Shown here one piece after another: positions 11,115 through 21,285 of a stretch of DNA of 64,000 bases. A model generated the notes under the pieces. It was given only the letters and a program-made list of their open reading frames with translations. It was not told the DNA's origin and did not search any database. The translations under genes were made by a program, and so were the position numbers. Numbering within the stretch: the first letter of the stretch is position 1; each line of letters opens with the position of its first letter. This DNA comes from Tetragonia tetragonoides (taxonomy: Eukaryota > Streptophyta > Magnoliopsida > Caryophyllales > Aizoaceae): assembly GCA_038025085.1 (NCBI GenBank), contig CM076145.1:11567000-11630999 (forward strand), in the 5' to 3' direction.

Positions 11115-11969
11115 ATTAACATCAGATCATCAAGAGACTAGATTTAGTGTCATTGCAATGATCTTGGCAAATGGGACACTCTCAAGATAAGTGATGATAT
11201 TTCTGGTTCTAAAGGCATCACTGTCCTTTTGGCCACCTAATCTTGATGATTAGTCCGTACAACTTAATTAGTCCGTACAAATAAATATTTGTGATTATTG
11301 TTAATTATAGTGCACCCTGCATGTAGTTAGCATAATTAACAAATGTAATTAGTTGTTATTTGAATTCCCTAAGTAGTTGCTGAATGAGGAGAGTCTAAAA
11401 GCACATGGGATGGATAAGGATGAAGCTTGAGGCTCCTCTTACAGCTCACCCACGTTTGTCCTTGTGCAAGGACAAGCAACAGCTGTCAAGTGGTCCAAAA
11501 CGGAAGGAAATGCGCTCCAAATTGTACTGCACGTATTTGGCTCATTTCTGGGCAAAATACTGAAGTTTCATTTTGCTTGGGCACTACTCTTGGACAGCTC
11601 ACCCTTTCTAGAGTATTCTTAGGTTATTAGGGCACATTTGTGACCCCTATAAATATGTAAGAACAGCTGATGTAAAAGGTACTTGATGATGAATGAAAAT
11701 ATGAAATGGCTGCTGCCTTTTGCTTACAAACCTTGTTGTTCTTTATAATGTCCTTAGGGATATTTGGTGAAACAAGTAGTATCCTTTAGCCTTGACTTGG
11801 TGGTTAAATCCTTTATAGTCCTGGTGGTGGTGCTATCTATCCTCCCTCTTCTTATTTTTCGTTTCATTTACTTCGTTTTCAATCTCTATAATCAAAAAAC
11901 AAACAAAATATTATCAAAACATCCATTGTTCGAAAACGAGCTAAAACCTTCAGTTTTGCTAACGCATCA
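11115..11969 (+). repeat. LTR1 (5' truncated by ~17 bp)
   Basis: Aligned with LTR2 by a constant offset of 2840. It lacks the first 17 bp, replaced by the junction with the inverted LTR piece, and ends AACGCATCA immediately before the primer-binding site. It contains short ORFs that recur in all three LTRs only because the LTRs are copies. Confidence 0.9.
11648..11655 (+). promoter_or_regulatory. TATA box of LTR1
   Basis: TATAAATA in a CCCC-TATAAATA-TG context about 320 bp before the LTR end. It is conserved at the equivalent place in LTR2 (14488-14495) and LTR3 (17103-17110), as expected for the RNA polymerase II promoter of an LTR. Confidence 0.65.
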
Positions 11970-11971
11970 GT

Positions 11972-11983
11972 TGGTATCAGAGC
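11972..11983 (+). other. Primer-binding site (initiator-Met tRNA)
   Basis: TGGTATCAGAGC lies three bases after LTR1 and is complementary to the 3' end of plant initiator methionine tRNA, the usual minus-strand primer of CRM and many other plant LTR elements. It is missing after LTR2. Confidence 0.85.
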
Positions 11984-12897
11984 TTTGGTTTTCTTAGCTC
12001 GTTAATTCAGAGGTTTTTCTTCATTGAAGAGTCCTCTTTCACCTGGTTTTGGTTTCAAGGAAAAAGGTTGAGATTTGGGTACTCAAGTAAGCATTTTCCC
12101 TCGGTGACTCCTGCTGGACGTGCGATTGGACCAAGCTGAGGATCTTTGTTTTTCGAGGCGTTTCAAAAGGTAAAGGTGTCAACTTTGATACTTTTCTGAT
12201 TTCCTTAGACATTTATCTTTTGGAATATCTTGGTGGTTTTTCTTAAATCGTTGTGGGTTGGAGCAGTTTATTGTGAGAAGTTGCTATATGGGCTGAGCGT
12301 GAACTAGGATCTTGTTTGTTGTGTTGCTTGTTTGTTCTGGATTTTACCTGCATATTTGTGGTGAACCTTGAGGGATTTCTAACTGGTTATCTTATTTGGG
12401 GTTCTATCGTTGTTATCCAAGTGGTTTGAAGTTGAAAGGTTGAGTCTTTGGCCTTCATTTGTGCTCAAACATTTTGTTGGTCTTGCTGGAATACAACCAG
12501 GAGTCATGTTGGCATTTTGCTCATATCTCAAGATCTAGAGATTAAGTTTATGTCTTTCTTACTCCTATAGCCTCCTAATACCTTATACTACAAATTATCT
12601 TGGTAGATTTCGGGTTTTGTCACCCTTGTATGTAAGAAATTTTGAGATTTGTTGAGCTGTTCGTGTACACGCAAAATTTGGAATTGCTCTGTTTGAAGTT
12701 GAGCTGTTGTGAGTGATTGGCGTTTGTTCTCTTATGGATCTTTGTTGAAACTGGAATTGGGTATTGAATTATTGGATAATTTTGAGTATTCATTGAATTT
12801 GATTGTCTTATCCCGTCACTCCACAACACCGAGTCCACAAAGAACCCAAAAACAGCCCAAACACCATCCGAACTCAAACACAACCTAACTCCACAAA
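11984..12897 (+). other. Long untranslated leader of internal region 1
   Basis: About 0.9 kb between the primer-binding site and the gag ATG. No coding frame is supported here. Internal region 2 contains a related leader but lacks the first ~200 bp. Packaging signals would be expected in this interval, though I cannot point to one. Confidence 0.6.
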
Positions 12898-13959
12898 ATG
12901 CCTCGTCTTTATGATACCAAGTATAATGATGATGACTTAGAGATAGACTTTCCCAAATTTGGTGGGTTCCTCTATTCTGAAGATTTTTATACGTGGCTTG
13001 AGACGGTGGACGAATGGTTTAAAGTCTTGGAGTTTTCTAATCGCAAGAAAATAGAACTTGTGATGAGTTCTTTTGATTGTGATGCTTTGATTTGGTGGGA
13101 ACTCTTAGAAATCAGGAGAAGAAGGATTGGAAAGGGCAAAATCCAAATCTGGAGTGAGATGCGTGAAGAGCTCATTAGGAAGTTTGTGCCAAAGTTCACG
13201 TCACGAGCTTTTTACACTCAACACAACCTTGAGCGAGTAGCTAGTGTGAAAGCTACTGAAAATGCAGCTCCCATCATTGTGAGCCTAGAGGAATGGCAAA
13301 TGATTGGTGAAGAATTTCAAGAACCCACTTTGTTTCAAGAAGAACAAAAGGACGACCCGACCAATGTTCTTGATTTAGCAATCGTTGTCGAAGAGTTACA
13401 ACCCCATGGTGATGAAACTGTCATTTGTGAAGATCTTATTCAAGCAACAATCGCACCTTTACTCGTACAACACACTGAGCAACAAGTTTCTGTTATAGAA
13501 AGTACTTTACAGCTTGAGCATGACAACAAAAATAACTCTATGGAGGTCACAAAACCTGGTTTAGCGAAATGTAATGCAGCACCTCATACAACATGTCATT
13601 TACCTAGAAAATCAGAACTTAAAGTTATATGTGATGACATGGCTAGTTCACTTGCTGAAATTGAACAAGTTTTTGAGAAGCATCATGGTGCAAGCAGCAG
13701 GTTTGATAGTGATTGGCATGAGTGTGGTCGCTTCCCTCGAGTGGGCATCGGTGTAACTACAACAAGCCACTTTGATGTGAACAAGAAGCGAGCTAAGGGT
13801 GATGTGACAAAATTGATAGGAGCCTGGATCCGAGGCCGAATTAGGGGTGCGAAGTTCAGCACCTACATGTTTGAGTTAAATTGGATGGCTTTCGTTTTCA
13901 CGGACTTGAGGGCAAGTCCCAAAAAAGAAGAGGAGAATGATGCGTTGGTGGTGCATTAA
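12898..13959 (+). CDS. Gag-like protein of a non-autonomous CRM-like element
   Basis: A 353-residue ORF, the longest in internal region 1, starting at ATG in CAAAATGCC. Residues about 16-100 resemble the plant retrotransposon Gag domain (Retrotrans_gag, Pfam PF03732): DFPKFGG, then FYTWLETVDEWF, a conserved WW pair, and REELIRKFVPKF. Gag would form the virus-like particle that packages element RNA. There is no CCHC zinc knuckle, protease, reverse transcriptase or integrase, so enzymes must come in trans. The C-terminal two thirds is acidic and unrecognised. The frame crosses the purine-rich tract and ends 22 bp inside LTR2, so the last few residues (NDALVVH) are LTR-encoded. Confidence 0.75.
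   Translation: MPRLYDTKYNDDDLEIDFPKFGGFLYSEDFYTWLETVDEWFKVLEFSNRKKIELVMSSFDCDALIWWELLEIRRRRIGKGKIQIWSEMREELIRKFVPKFTSRAFYTQHNLERVASVKATENAAPIIVSLEEWQMIGEEFQEPTLFQEEQKDDPTNVLDLAIVVEELQPHGDETVICEDLIQATIAPLLVQHTEQQVSVIESTLQLEHDNKNNSMEVTKPGLAKCNAAPHTTCHLPRKSELKVICDDMASSLAEIEQVFEKHHGASSRFDSDWHECGRFPRVGIGVTTTSHFDVNKKRAKGDVTKLIGAWIRGRIRGAKFSTYMFELNWMAFVFTDLRASPKKEEENDALVVH
13921..13937 (+). other. Polypurine tract before LTR2
   Basis: AAAAAAGAAGAGGAGAA directly precedes the TGATG start of LTR2, the position and composition expected of the plus-strand primer. An equivalent tract precedes LTR3 at about 16554-16570. Confidence 0.75.
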
Positions 13960-14809
13960 CATCAGATCATCAAGAGACTAGATTTAGTGTCATTGCAATG
14001 ATCTTGGCAAATGGGACACTCTCAAGATAAGTGATGATATTTCTGGTTCTAAAGGCATCACTGTCCTTTTGGCCACCTAATCTTGATGATTAGTCCGTAC
14101 AACTTAATTAGTCCGTACAAATAAATATTTGTGATTATTGTTAATTATAGTGCACCCTGCATGTAGTTAGCATAATTAACAAATGTAATTAGTTGTTATT
14201 TGAATTCCCTAAGTAGTTGCTGAATGAGGAGAGTCTAAAAGCACATGGGATGGATAAGGATGAAGCTTGAGGCTCCTCTTACAGCTCACCCACGGTTGTC
14301 CTTGTGCAAGGACAAGCAACAGCTGTCAAGTGGTCCAAAACGGAAGGAAATGCGCTCCAAATTGTACTGCACGTATTTGGCTCATTTCTGGGCAAAATAC
14401 TGAAGTTTCATTTTGCTTGGGCACTACTCTTGGACAGCTCACCCTTTCTAGAGTATTCTTAGGTTATTAGGGCACATTTGTGACCCCTATAAATATGTAA
14501 GAACAGCTGATGTAAAAGGTACTTGATGATGAATGAAAATATGAAATGGCTGCTGCCTTTTGCTTACAAACCTTGTTGTTCTTTATAATGTCCTTAGGGA
14601 TATTTGGTGAAACAAGTAGTATCCTTTAGCCTTGACTTGGTGGTTAAATCCTTTATAGTCCTGGTGGTGGTGCTATCTATCCTCCCTCTTCTTATTTTTC
14701 GTTTCATTTACTTCGTTTTCAATCTCTATAATCAAAAAACAAACAAAATATTATCAAAACATCCATTGTTCGAAAACGAGCTAAAACCTTCAGTTTTGCT
14801 AACGCATCA
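13938..14809 (+). repeat. LTR2 (middle LTR, 872 bp)
   Basis: Complete LTR from TGATGCGTT to AACGCATCA. It shares with LTR1 a doubled TTAGTCCGTACAA segment that is single in LTR3. It is followed not by a primer-binding site but by AAAGGTGTCAAC, equivalent to about 200 bp further into internal region 1. Confidence 0.92.
14488..14495 (+). promoter_or_regulatory. TATA box of LTR2
   Basis: TATAAATA at the position equivalent to that in LTR1. Confidence 0.6.
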
Positions 14810-15531
14810 AAAGGTGTCAACTTTGATACTTTTCTGAGTTCCTTAGACATTTATCTTTCGGAATATCTTGGTGGTTTTTTTTAAATCGTTGTGGGTTGGA
14901 GCAGTTTATTGTGAGAAGTTGCTATATGTGCTGAGCGTGAACTAGGATCTTGTTTGTTGTGTTGCTTGTTTGTTCTGGATTTTACCTGCATATTTGTGGT
15001 GAACCTTGAGGGATTTCTAACTGGTTATCTTATTTGGGGTTATATCTTTGTTATCCAAGTGGTTTGAAGTTAAAAGGTTGAGTCTTTGGCCTTCATTGGT
15101 GCTCAAACATTTTGTTGGTCCTGCTGGGTTGCGAACAAGAGTCATGTTGGCATTTTGCTCATATCTCAAGATCTAGAGATTAAGTTTATGTCTTTCTTAC
15201 TCCTATAGCCTCCTAATACCTTATACTACAAATTATCTTGGTAGATTTCGGGTTTTGTCACCCTTGTATGTAAGAAATTTTGAGATTTGTTGAGCTGTTC
15301 GTGTACGTGCAAAATTTGGAATTGTTGTGTTTGAAGTTGAGCTGTTGCAATTAGCGTTTGTTCTCTTATGGATCTTTGTTGAAACTGGAATTGGGTGTTG
15401 AATCATTGGATAGTTTTGAGTATTCATTGCATTTGATTGTCTTATCCCGTCATTCCACAACACAAAGTCCACAAAGAACCCAAAAACAGCCCAAACACCA
15501 TCCGAACTCAAACACAACCTAACTCCACAAA
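14810..15531 (+). other. Internal region 2 leader, primer-binding site deleted
   Basis: Closely similar to the leader of internal region 1 but missing its first ~200 bp, including the tRNA primer site. The junction GCATCAAAAGGTGTC overlaps TTTCAAAAGGTAAAGG of the parent, so a short shared TCAAAAGGT may have mediated the deletion. No coding frame is supported. Confidence 0.75.
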
Positions 15532-16592
15532 ATGCCTCGTCTTTATGATACCAAGTATAATGATGATGACTTAGAGATTGACTTTCCTAAATTTGGTGGG
15601 TTCCTCTATTCTGAAGATTTTTATACGTGGCTTGAGACGGTGGACGAATGGTTTAAAGTCTTGGAGTTTTCTAATCGCAAGAAAATAGAACTTGTGACGA
15701 GTTCTTTCGATTGTGATGCTTTGATTTGGTGGGAACTCTTAGAAATCAGAAGAAGAAGGATTGGAAAGGGGAAAATACAAAGCTGGGGTGAGATGAGAGA
15801 AGAACTCATTAGAAAGTTTGTGCCAAAGTTCACGTCACGAGCTTTTTACACTCAACACAACCTTGAGCGAGTAGCTAGTGTGAAAGCTACTGAAAATGCA
15901 GCTCTCATCATTGTGAGCCTAGAGGAATGGCAAATGATTGGTGAAGAATTTCAAGAACCCACTTTGTTTCAAGAAGAACAAAAGGACGACCCGAGCAATG
16001 TTCTTGATTCAGCAATCGTTGTCGAAGAGTTACAACCCCATGGTGATGAAACTGTCATTTGTGAAGATCTTATTCAAGCAACAATCGCACCTTTACTCGT
16101 ACAACACACTGAGCAACAAGTTTCTGTTATAAAAGTACTTTACAGCTTGAGCATGACAACAAAAATAACTCTATGGAGGTCACAAAACCTGGTTTAGCGA
16201 AATGTAATGCAACACCTCATACAACATGTCATTTACCTAGAAAATCAGAACTTAAAGTTGTATGTGATGACATGGCTAGTTCACTTGCTGAAATTGAACA
16301 AGTTTTTGAGAAGCATCATGGTGGAAGCAGCAGGTTTGATAGTGATTGGCATGAGTGTGGTCGCTTCCCTCGAGTGGGCATCGGTGTAACTACAACAAGC
16401 CACTTTGATGTGAACAAGAAGCGAGCTAAGGGTGATGTGACAAAATTGATAGGAGCCTGGATCCGAGGCCGAATTAGGGGTGCGAAGTTCAGCACCTACA
16501 TGTTTGAGTTAAATTGGATGGCTTTCGTTTTCACGGACTTGAGGGCAAGTCCCAAAAAAGAAGAGGAGAATGATGCGTTGGTGGTGCATTAA
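15532..16592 (+). pseudogene. Frameshifted second copy of the gag-like ORF
   Basis: This is closely similar to the ORF at 12898-13959. It starts at the equivalent ATG and reads in the same frame for about 200 codons. Near 16126-16135 one base is missing compared with copy 1 (TTATAAAAGTAC against TTATAGAAAGTAC). The frame then shifts and stops at 16197. The rest of the homology continues in another frame from about 16140 to a stop at 16590-16592, again just inside the following LTR. The Gag domain is intact in the first part, so a truncated ~221-residue Gag could still be made. Copy 2 sits behind an LTR that has no primer-binding site. Confidence 0.8.
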
Positions 16593-17424
16593 CATCAGAT
16601 CATCAAGAGACTAGATTTAGTGTCATTGCAATGATCTTGGCAAATGGGACACTCTCAAGATAAGTGATGATATTTCTGGTTCTAAAGGCATTACTGTCCT
16701 TTTGGCCACCTAATCTTGATGATTAGTCCGTACAAATAAATATTTGTGATTATTGTTAATTATAGTGCACCCTGCATGTAGTTAGCATAATTAACAAATG
16801 TAATTAGTTGTTATTTGAATTCCCTAAGTAGTTGCTGAATGAGGAGAGTCTAAAAGCACATGGGATGGATAAGGATGAAGCTTGAGGCTCCTCTTACAGC
16901 TCACCCACGTTTTTCCTTGTGCAAGGACAAGCAACAGCTGTCAAGTAGTCCAAAACGGAAGGAAATGCGCTCCAAATTGTACTGCACGTATTTGGCTCAT
17001 TTCTGGGCAAAATACTGAAGTTTCATTTTTCTTGGGCACTACTCTTGGACAGCTCACCCTTTCTAGAGTATTCTTAGGTTATTAGGGCACATTTGTGACC
17101 CCTATAAATATGTAAGAACAGCTGATGTAAAAGGTACTTGATGATGAATGAAAATATGAAATGGCTGCTGCCTTTTGCTTACAAACCTTGTTGTTCTTTA
17201 TAATGTCCTAAGGGATATTTGGTGAAACAAGTAGTATCCTTTAGCCTTGACTTGGTGGTTAAATCCTTTATAGTCTTGGTGGTGGTGCTATCTATCCTCC
17301 CTCTTCTTATTTTTCGTTTCATTTACTTCGTTTTCAATCTCTATAATCAAAAAACAAACAAAATATTATCAAAACATCCATTGTTCGAAAACGAGCTAAA
17401 AGTTTCAGATTTGCTAACGCATCA
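16571..17424 (+). repeat. LTR3 (right LTR, 854 bp)
   Basis: Complete, TGATGCGTT to AACGCATCA. It is 18 bp shorter than LTR2 because one copy of a duplicated TTAGTCCGTACAA segment is missing. Its U5 variant matches the inverted LTR at the left end of the composite. GGTGA and satellite follow directly. Confidence 0.92.
17103..17110 (+). promoter_or_regulatory. TATA box of LTR3
   Basis: TATAAATA at the position equivalent to that in LTR1 and LTR2. Read-through from this LTR would run into minus-oriented satellite. Confidence 0.6.
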
Positions 17425-19282
17425 GGTGAAAAAGATTGAGTTCTTTTGTGTTGTATATTAAGTGAAAGCACCCAAATGCTTTGTTTGCATTCATTTGTGT
17501 GAGAAACTTAACCAAGGATGTTAAGAAGTACAAACAAGCTTCAACTCAAGCTTTTGAATGTATTTACGCGTTTTAACAGCTCTTACGATTAGGGTGAATG
17601 AGATTGAGGTCTTTTGTGTTGTATCTTAAGAGAAAGCACCCAAATGCTTTGTTTGCATTCATTTGAGTGAGAAACTACACCAAGGATGTTTACAAGTACA
17701 AACAAGCTTTAACTCCACCTTTTGAATGCATTTACGCGTTTTAACAGCTCTTACATCTAGGGTGAAAGAGATTGAGTTCTTTTGTGTTGTATTTTAAGAC
17801 AAAGCACCCAAATGCTTTGTTTGCATTCATTTGAGTGAGAAACTACACCAAGGATGTTTACAAGCACAAACAAGCTTCAACTCAAGCTTTTGAATGTATT
17901 TACGCGGTTTAACAGCTCTTACGATTAGGGTGAAAGAGATTGAGGTCTTTTGTGTTGTATATTAAGAGAAAGCACCCAAATACTTTGTTTGCATTCACTT
18001 GAGTGAGAAACTACACCAAGGATGTTTACAAGTACAAACAAGCTTCAACTCAAGCTTTTGAATGCATGTACGCGTTTTAAAAGCTCATATGACTAGGGTG
18101 AAAAAGATTGAGTTCTTTTGTGTTGTATTTTAAGAGAAAGCAACCAAAAGCTTTGTTTGCATTCATTTCAGTGAGAAACTACACCAAGAATGTTGACAAG
18201 TACAAACAAGCTTCAACTCAAGCTCTTGAATGCATTTACGCGTTTTAAAAGCTCATATGACTAGGGTGAAAGAGATTGAGGTCTTTTGTGTTGTATATTA
18301 AGAGAAAGCACCCAAATGCTTTGTTTGCATTCATTTGAGTGAGAAACTACACTAAGGATGTTTACAAGTACAAACAAGCTTTAACTCCACGTTTTGAATG
18401 CATTTACGGGTTTTAACACCTCTTACATCTAGGGTGAAAGAGATTGAGTTCTTTTGTGTTGTATATTAAGAGAAAGCACCCAAATGCTTTGTTTGCATTC
18501 ATTTGAGTGAGAAACTACACCAAGGATATTTACAAGTACAAACAAGCTTTAACTCAACCTTTTGAATGCATTTACGTATTTTAGCAGCTCTTACAACTAG
18601 GGTGAAAGAGATTGAGTTCTTTTGTGTTGTATATTAAGAGAAATCACACAAATGCTTTGTTTGCATTCATTTGAGTGAGAAACTACACCATGAATGTTTA
18701 CAAGTACAAACAAGCTTCAACTCAAGCTTTTGAATGCATTTACGAGTTTTAAAAGCTCATATGACTAGGGTGAAAAAGATTGAGTTCTTTTGTGTTGTAT
18801 TTTAAGAGAAAGCAACCAAAAGCTTTGTTTGCATTCATTTCAGTGAGATACTACACCAAAGAATGTTTACAAGTACAAACAAGCTTCAACTCAAGCTTTT
18901 GAATGCATTTACGCGTTTTACAAGCTCATATGACTAGGGTGAAAAAGATTGAGTTGTTTTGTGTTGTATATTAAGTGAAAGCACCCAAATGCTTTGTTTG
19001 CATTCATTTGAGTGAGAAACTTAACCAAGGATGTTTACAAGTACAAACAAGCTTCAACTCAAGCTTTTGAATGTATTTACGCGTTTTAACAGCTATTACA
19101 ATTAGGGTGAATGAGATTGAGGTCTTTTGTGTTGTATCTTAAGAGAAAGCACCCAAATGCTTTGTTTGCATTCATTTGAGTGAGAAACTACACCAAGGAT
19201 GTTTACAAGCACAAACAAGCTTTAACTCCACCTTTTGAATGCATTTACGCGTTTTAACAGCTCTTACATCTAGGGTGAAACA
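17425..19282 (-). repeat. 168-bp satellite array, minus orientation
   Basis: The interrupted minus-strand block resumes with the second copy of GGTGA. Monomer variants alternate between the GCACCCAAATGCTTTG and GCAACCAAAAGCTTTG types. No gene is present. Confidence 0.93.
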
Positions 19283-19601
19283 TCCTTGGTTAAGTTTCTC
19301 ACACAAATGAATGCAAACAAAGCTTTTGGGTGCTTTCTCTTAATATACATCACAAAATAACTCAATCTTTTTCACCCTAGTCATATGAGCTTTTAAAACG
19401 CGTAAATGCATTCAAAAGCTTGAGTTGAAGCTTGTTTGTACTTGTAAACATTCTTGGTGTAGTTTCTCACTGAAATGAATGCAAACAAAGCTTTTGGTTG
19501 CTTTCTCTTAAAATACAACACAAAAGAACTCTATCTTTTTCACCCTAGTCATATGAGCTTTTAAAACGCGTAAATGCATTCAAAAGCTTGAGTTGAAGCT
19601 T
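19283..19601 (+). repeat. Short plus-oriented satellite block
   Basis: About two monomers. The entry switch is at AGGGTGAAACATCCTTGG (minus GGGTGAAA joined to plus AAACATCC) and the exit at TTGAAGCTTGAGTAGGGTG. Confidence 0.88.
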
Positions 19602-21285
19602 GAGTAGGGTGAAAGATATTTGAGTTCTTTTGTGTTGTACATTAAGAGAAAGCATCCAAATACTTTGTTCGGATACATTTGAGTGTGAAACTGTACCTAG
19701 GATGTTTACAAGTACAAACAAGCTTCAAATCAAGCTTTTGAATGCATTTACGCGTTTTGAGTAGTACGGTGAAAGAGATTGTACGCGTTTTGAGTAATAC
19801 GAGTAGTACGGTGAAAGAGATTTGAGTTCTTTTGTGTTGTATATTAAGAGAATGCATCCAAATGCTTTGTTTGCATTCATTTGAGTGACAAACTACAGCA
19901 AGGATATTTACAAGTACAAACAAGCTTTAACTCAACCTTTTGAATGCATTTACGCATTTTAACAGCTCTTACAACTAGGGTGAAAGAGATTGAGTTCTTT
20001 TGTGTTGTATATTAAGAGAAATCACACAAATGCTTTGTTTGCATTCATTTGAGTGAGAAACTACACCAAGAATGTTAACAAGTACAAACAAGCTTCAACT
20101 TAAGCTTTTGAATGCATTTACGCGCTTTAAAAGCTCATATGACTAGGGTGAAAAAGATTGAGTTCTTTTGTGTTGTATATTAAGTGAAAGCACCCAAATG
20201 CTTTGTTTGCATTCATTTGAGTGAGAAACTTAACCAAGGATGTTTACAAGTACAAACAAGCTTCAACTCAAGCTTTTGATTGTATTTACGCGTTTTAAGA
20301 GCTCTTACGATTAGGGTGAATGAGATTGAGGTCTTTTGTGTTGTATCTTAAGAGAAAGCACCCAAATGCTTTGTTTGCATTCATTTGAGTGAGAAACTAC
20401 ACCAACGATGTTTACAAGTACAAACAAGCTTTAACTCCACCTTTTGAATGCATTTACGCGTTTTAACAGCCCTTACATCTGGGGTGAAAGAGATTGAGTT
20501 CTTTTGTGTTGTATTTTAAGACAAAGCACCCAAATGCTTTGTTTGCATTCATTTGAGTGAGAAACTACACCAAGGATATTTACAAGCACAAACAAGCTTT
20601 AACTCCACCTTTTGAATGCATTTACGCATTTTAACAGCTCTTACAACTAGGGTGAAAGAGATTGAGTTCTTTTGTGTTGTATATTAAGAGAAATAACACA
20701 AATGCTTTGTTTGCATTCATTTGAGTGAGAAACTACACCAAGGATGTTTACAAGTACAAACAAGCTTCAACTCAAGCTTTTGAATGCATTTACGCGTTTT
20801 AAAAGCTCATATGACTAGGGTGAAGAAGATTGAGTTCTTTTGTGTTGTATTTTAAGAGAATGCAACCAAAAGCTTTGTTTGCATTCATTTCAGTGAGAAA
20901 CTACACCAAGAATGTTGACAAGTACAAACAAACTTCAACTCAAGCTTTTGAATGCATTTACGCGTTTTAAAAACTCATATGACTAGGGTGAAAGAGATTG
21001 AGGTCTTTTGTGTTGTATATTAAGAGAAAGCACACAAATGCTTTGTTTGCATTCATTTGAGTGAGAAACTACACCAAGGATGTTTACAAGTACAAACAAG
21101 CTTTAACTCCACCTTTTGAATGCATTTACGCGTTTTAACAGCTCTTACGACTAGGGTGAAAGAGATTGAGTTCTTTTGTGTTGTATTTTCAGAGAAAGCA
21201 CCCAAAAGCTTTGTTTGCATTAATTTGAGTGAGAAACTACACCAAGGATGTTTACAAGTACAAACAAGCTTCAACTCAAAATTTT
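19602..21285 (-). repeat. 168-bp satellite array, minus orientation
   Basis: Minus-oriented monomers. Near 19750-19820 a short stretch is locally reduplicated (GAGTAGTACGGTGAAAGAGA appears twice). The first ~600 bp resemble 9985-10560 in the same orientation, including the rare GTTCGGATACATTTGAG variant. No gene is present. Confidence 0.9.

Larger units (their letters stand above)
10725..17424 (+). mobile_element. Composite gag-only CRM-like LTR retroelement (inverted LTR + three LTRs)
   Basis: A single 5-bp target duplication, GGTGA, flanks the whole block (10720-10724 and 17425-17429). In order it holds an inverted partial LTR (10725 to ~11114), LTR1 (to 11969), internal 1 with primer-binding site and gag ORF, LTR2 (13938-14809), internal 2 without a primer-binding site, and LTR3 (16571-17424). 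LTRs begin TGATGCGTT and end AACGCATCA, the CRM-type TGATG/CATCA ends. No protease, reverse transcriptase or integrase is present, so the element is non-autonomous. Both outer ends are U5 ends, which is abnormal for an LTR retrotransposon. Confidence 0.9.

Noticed and set aside
11972..11983. tRNA gene suggested by the initiator-Met match
   Set aside because: Only the 12-base primer-binding complement is present; there is no cloverleaf sequence around it. The same holds at 49283-49294 and 56644-56655.
11427..11997. Small LTR ORFs (67 and 77 codons) repeated at 14267, 14604, 16882 and 17219
   Set aside because: They recur only because the LTRs are copies; they span the TATA/R/U5 regulatory region and lack recognisable domains.
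10725..17424. Two or three separate nested insertions instead of one composite
   Set aside because: Only one 5-bp duplication (GGTGA) is found, at the outer ends; internal LTR boundaries have no duplications of their own.
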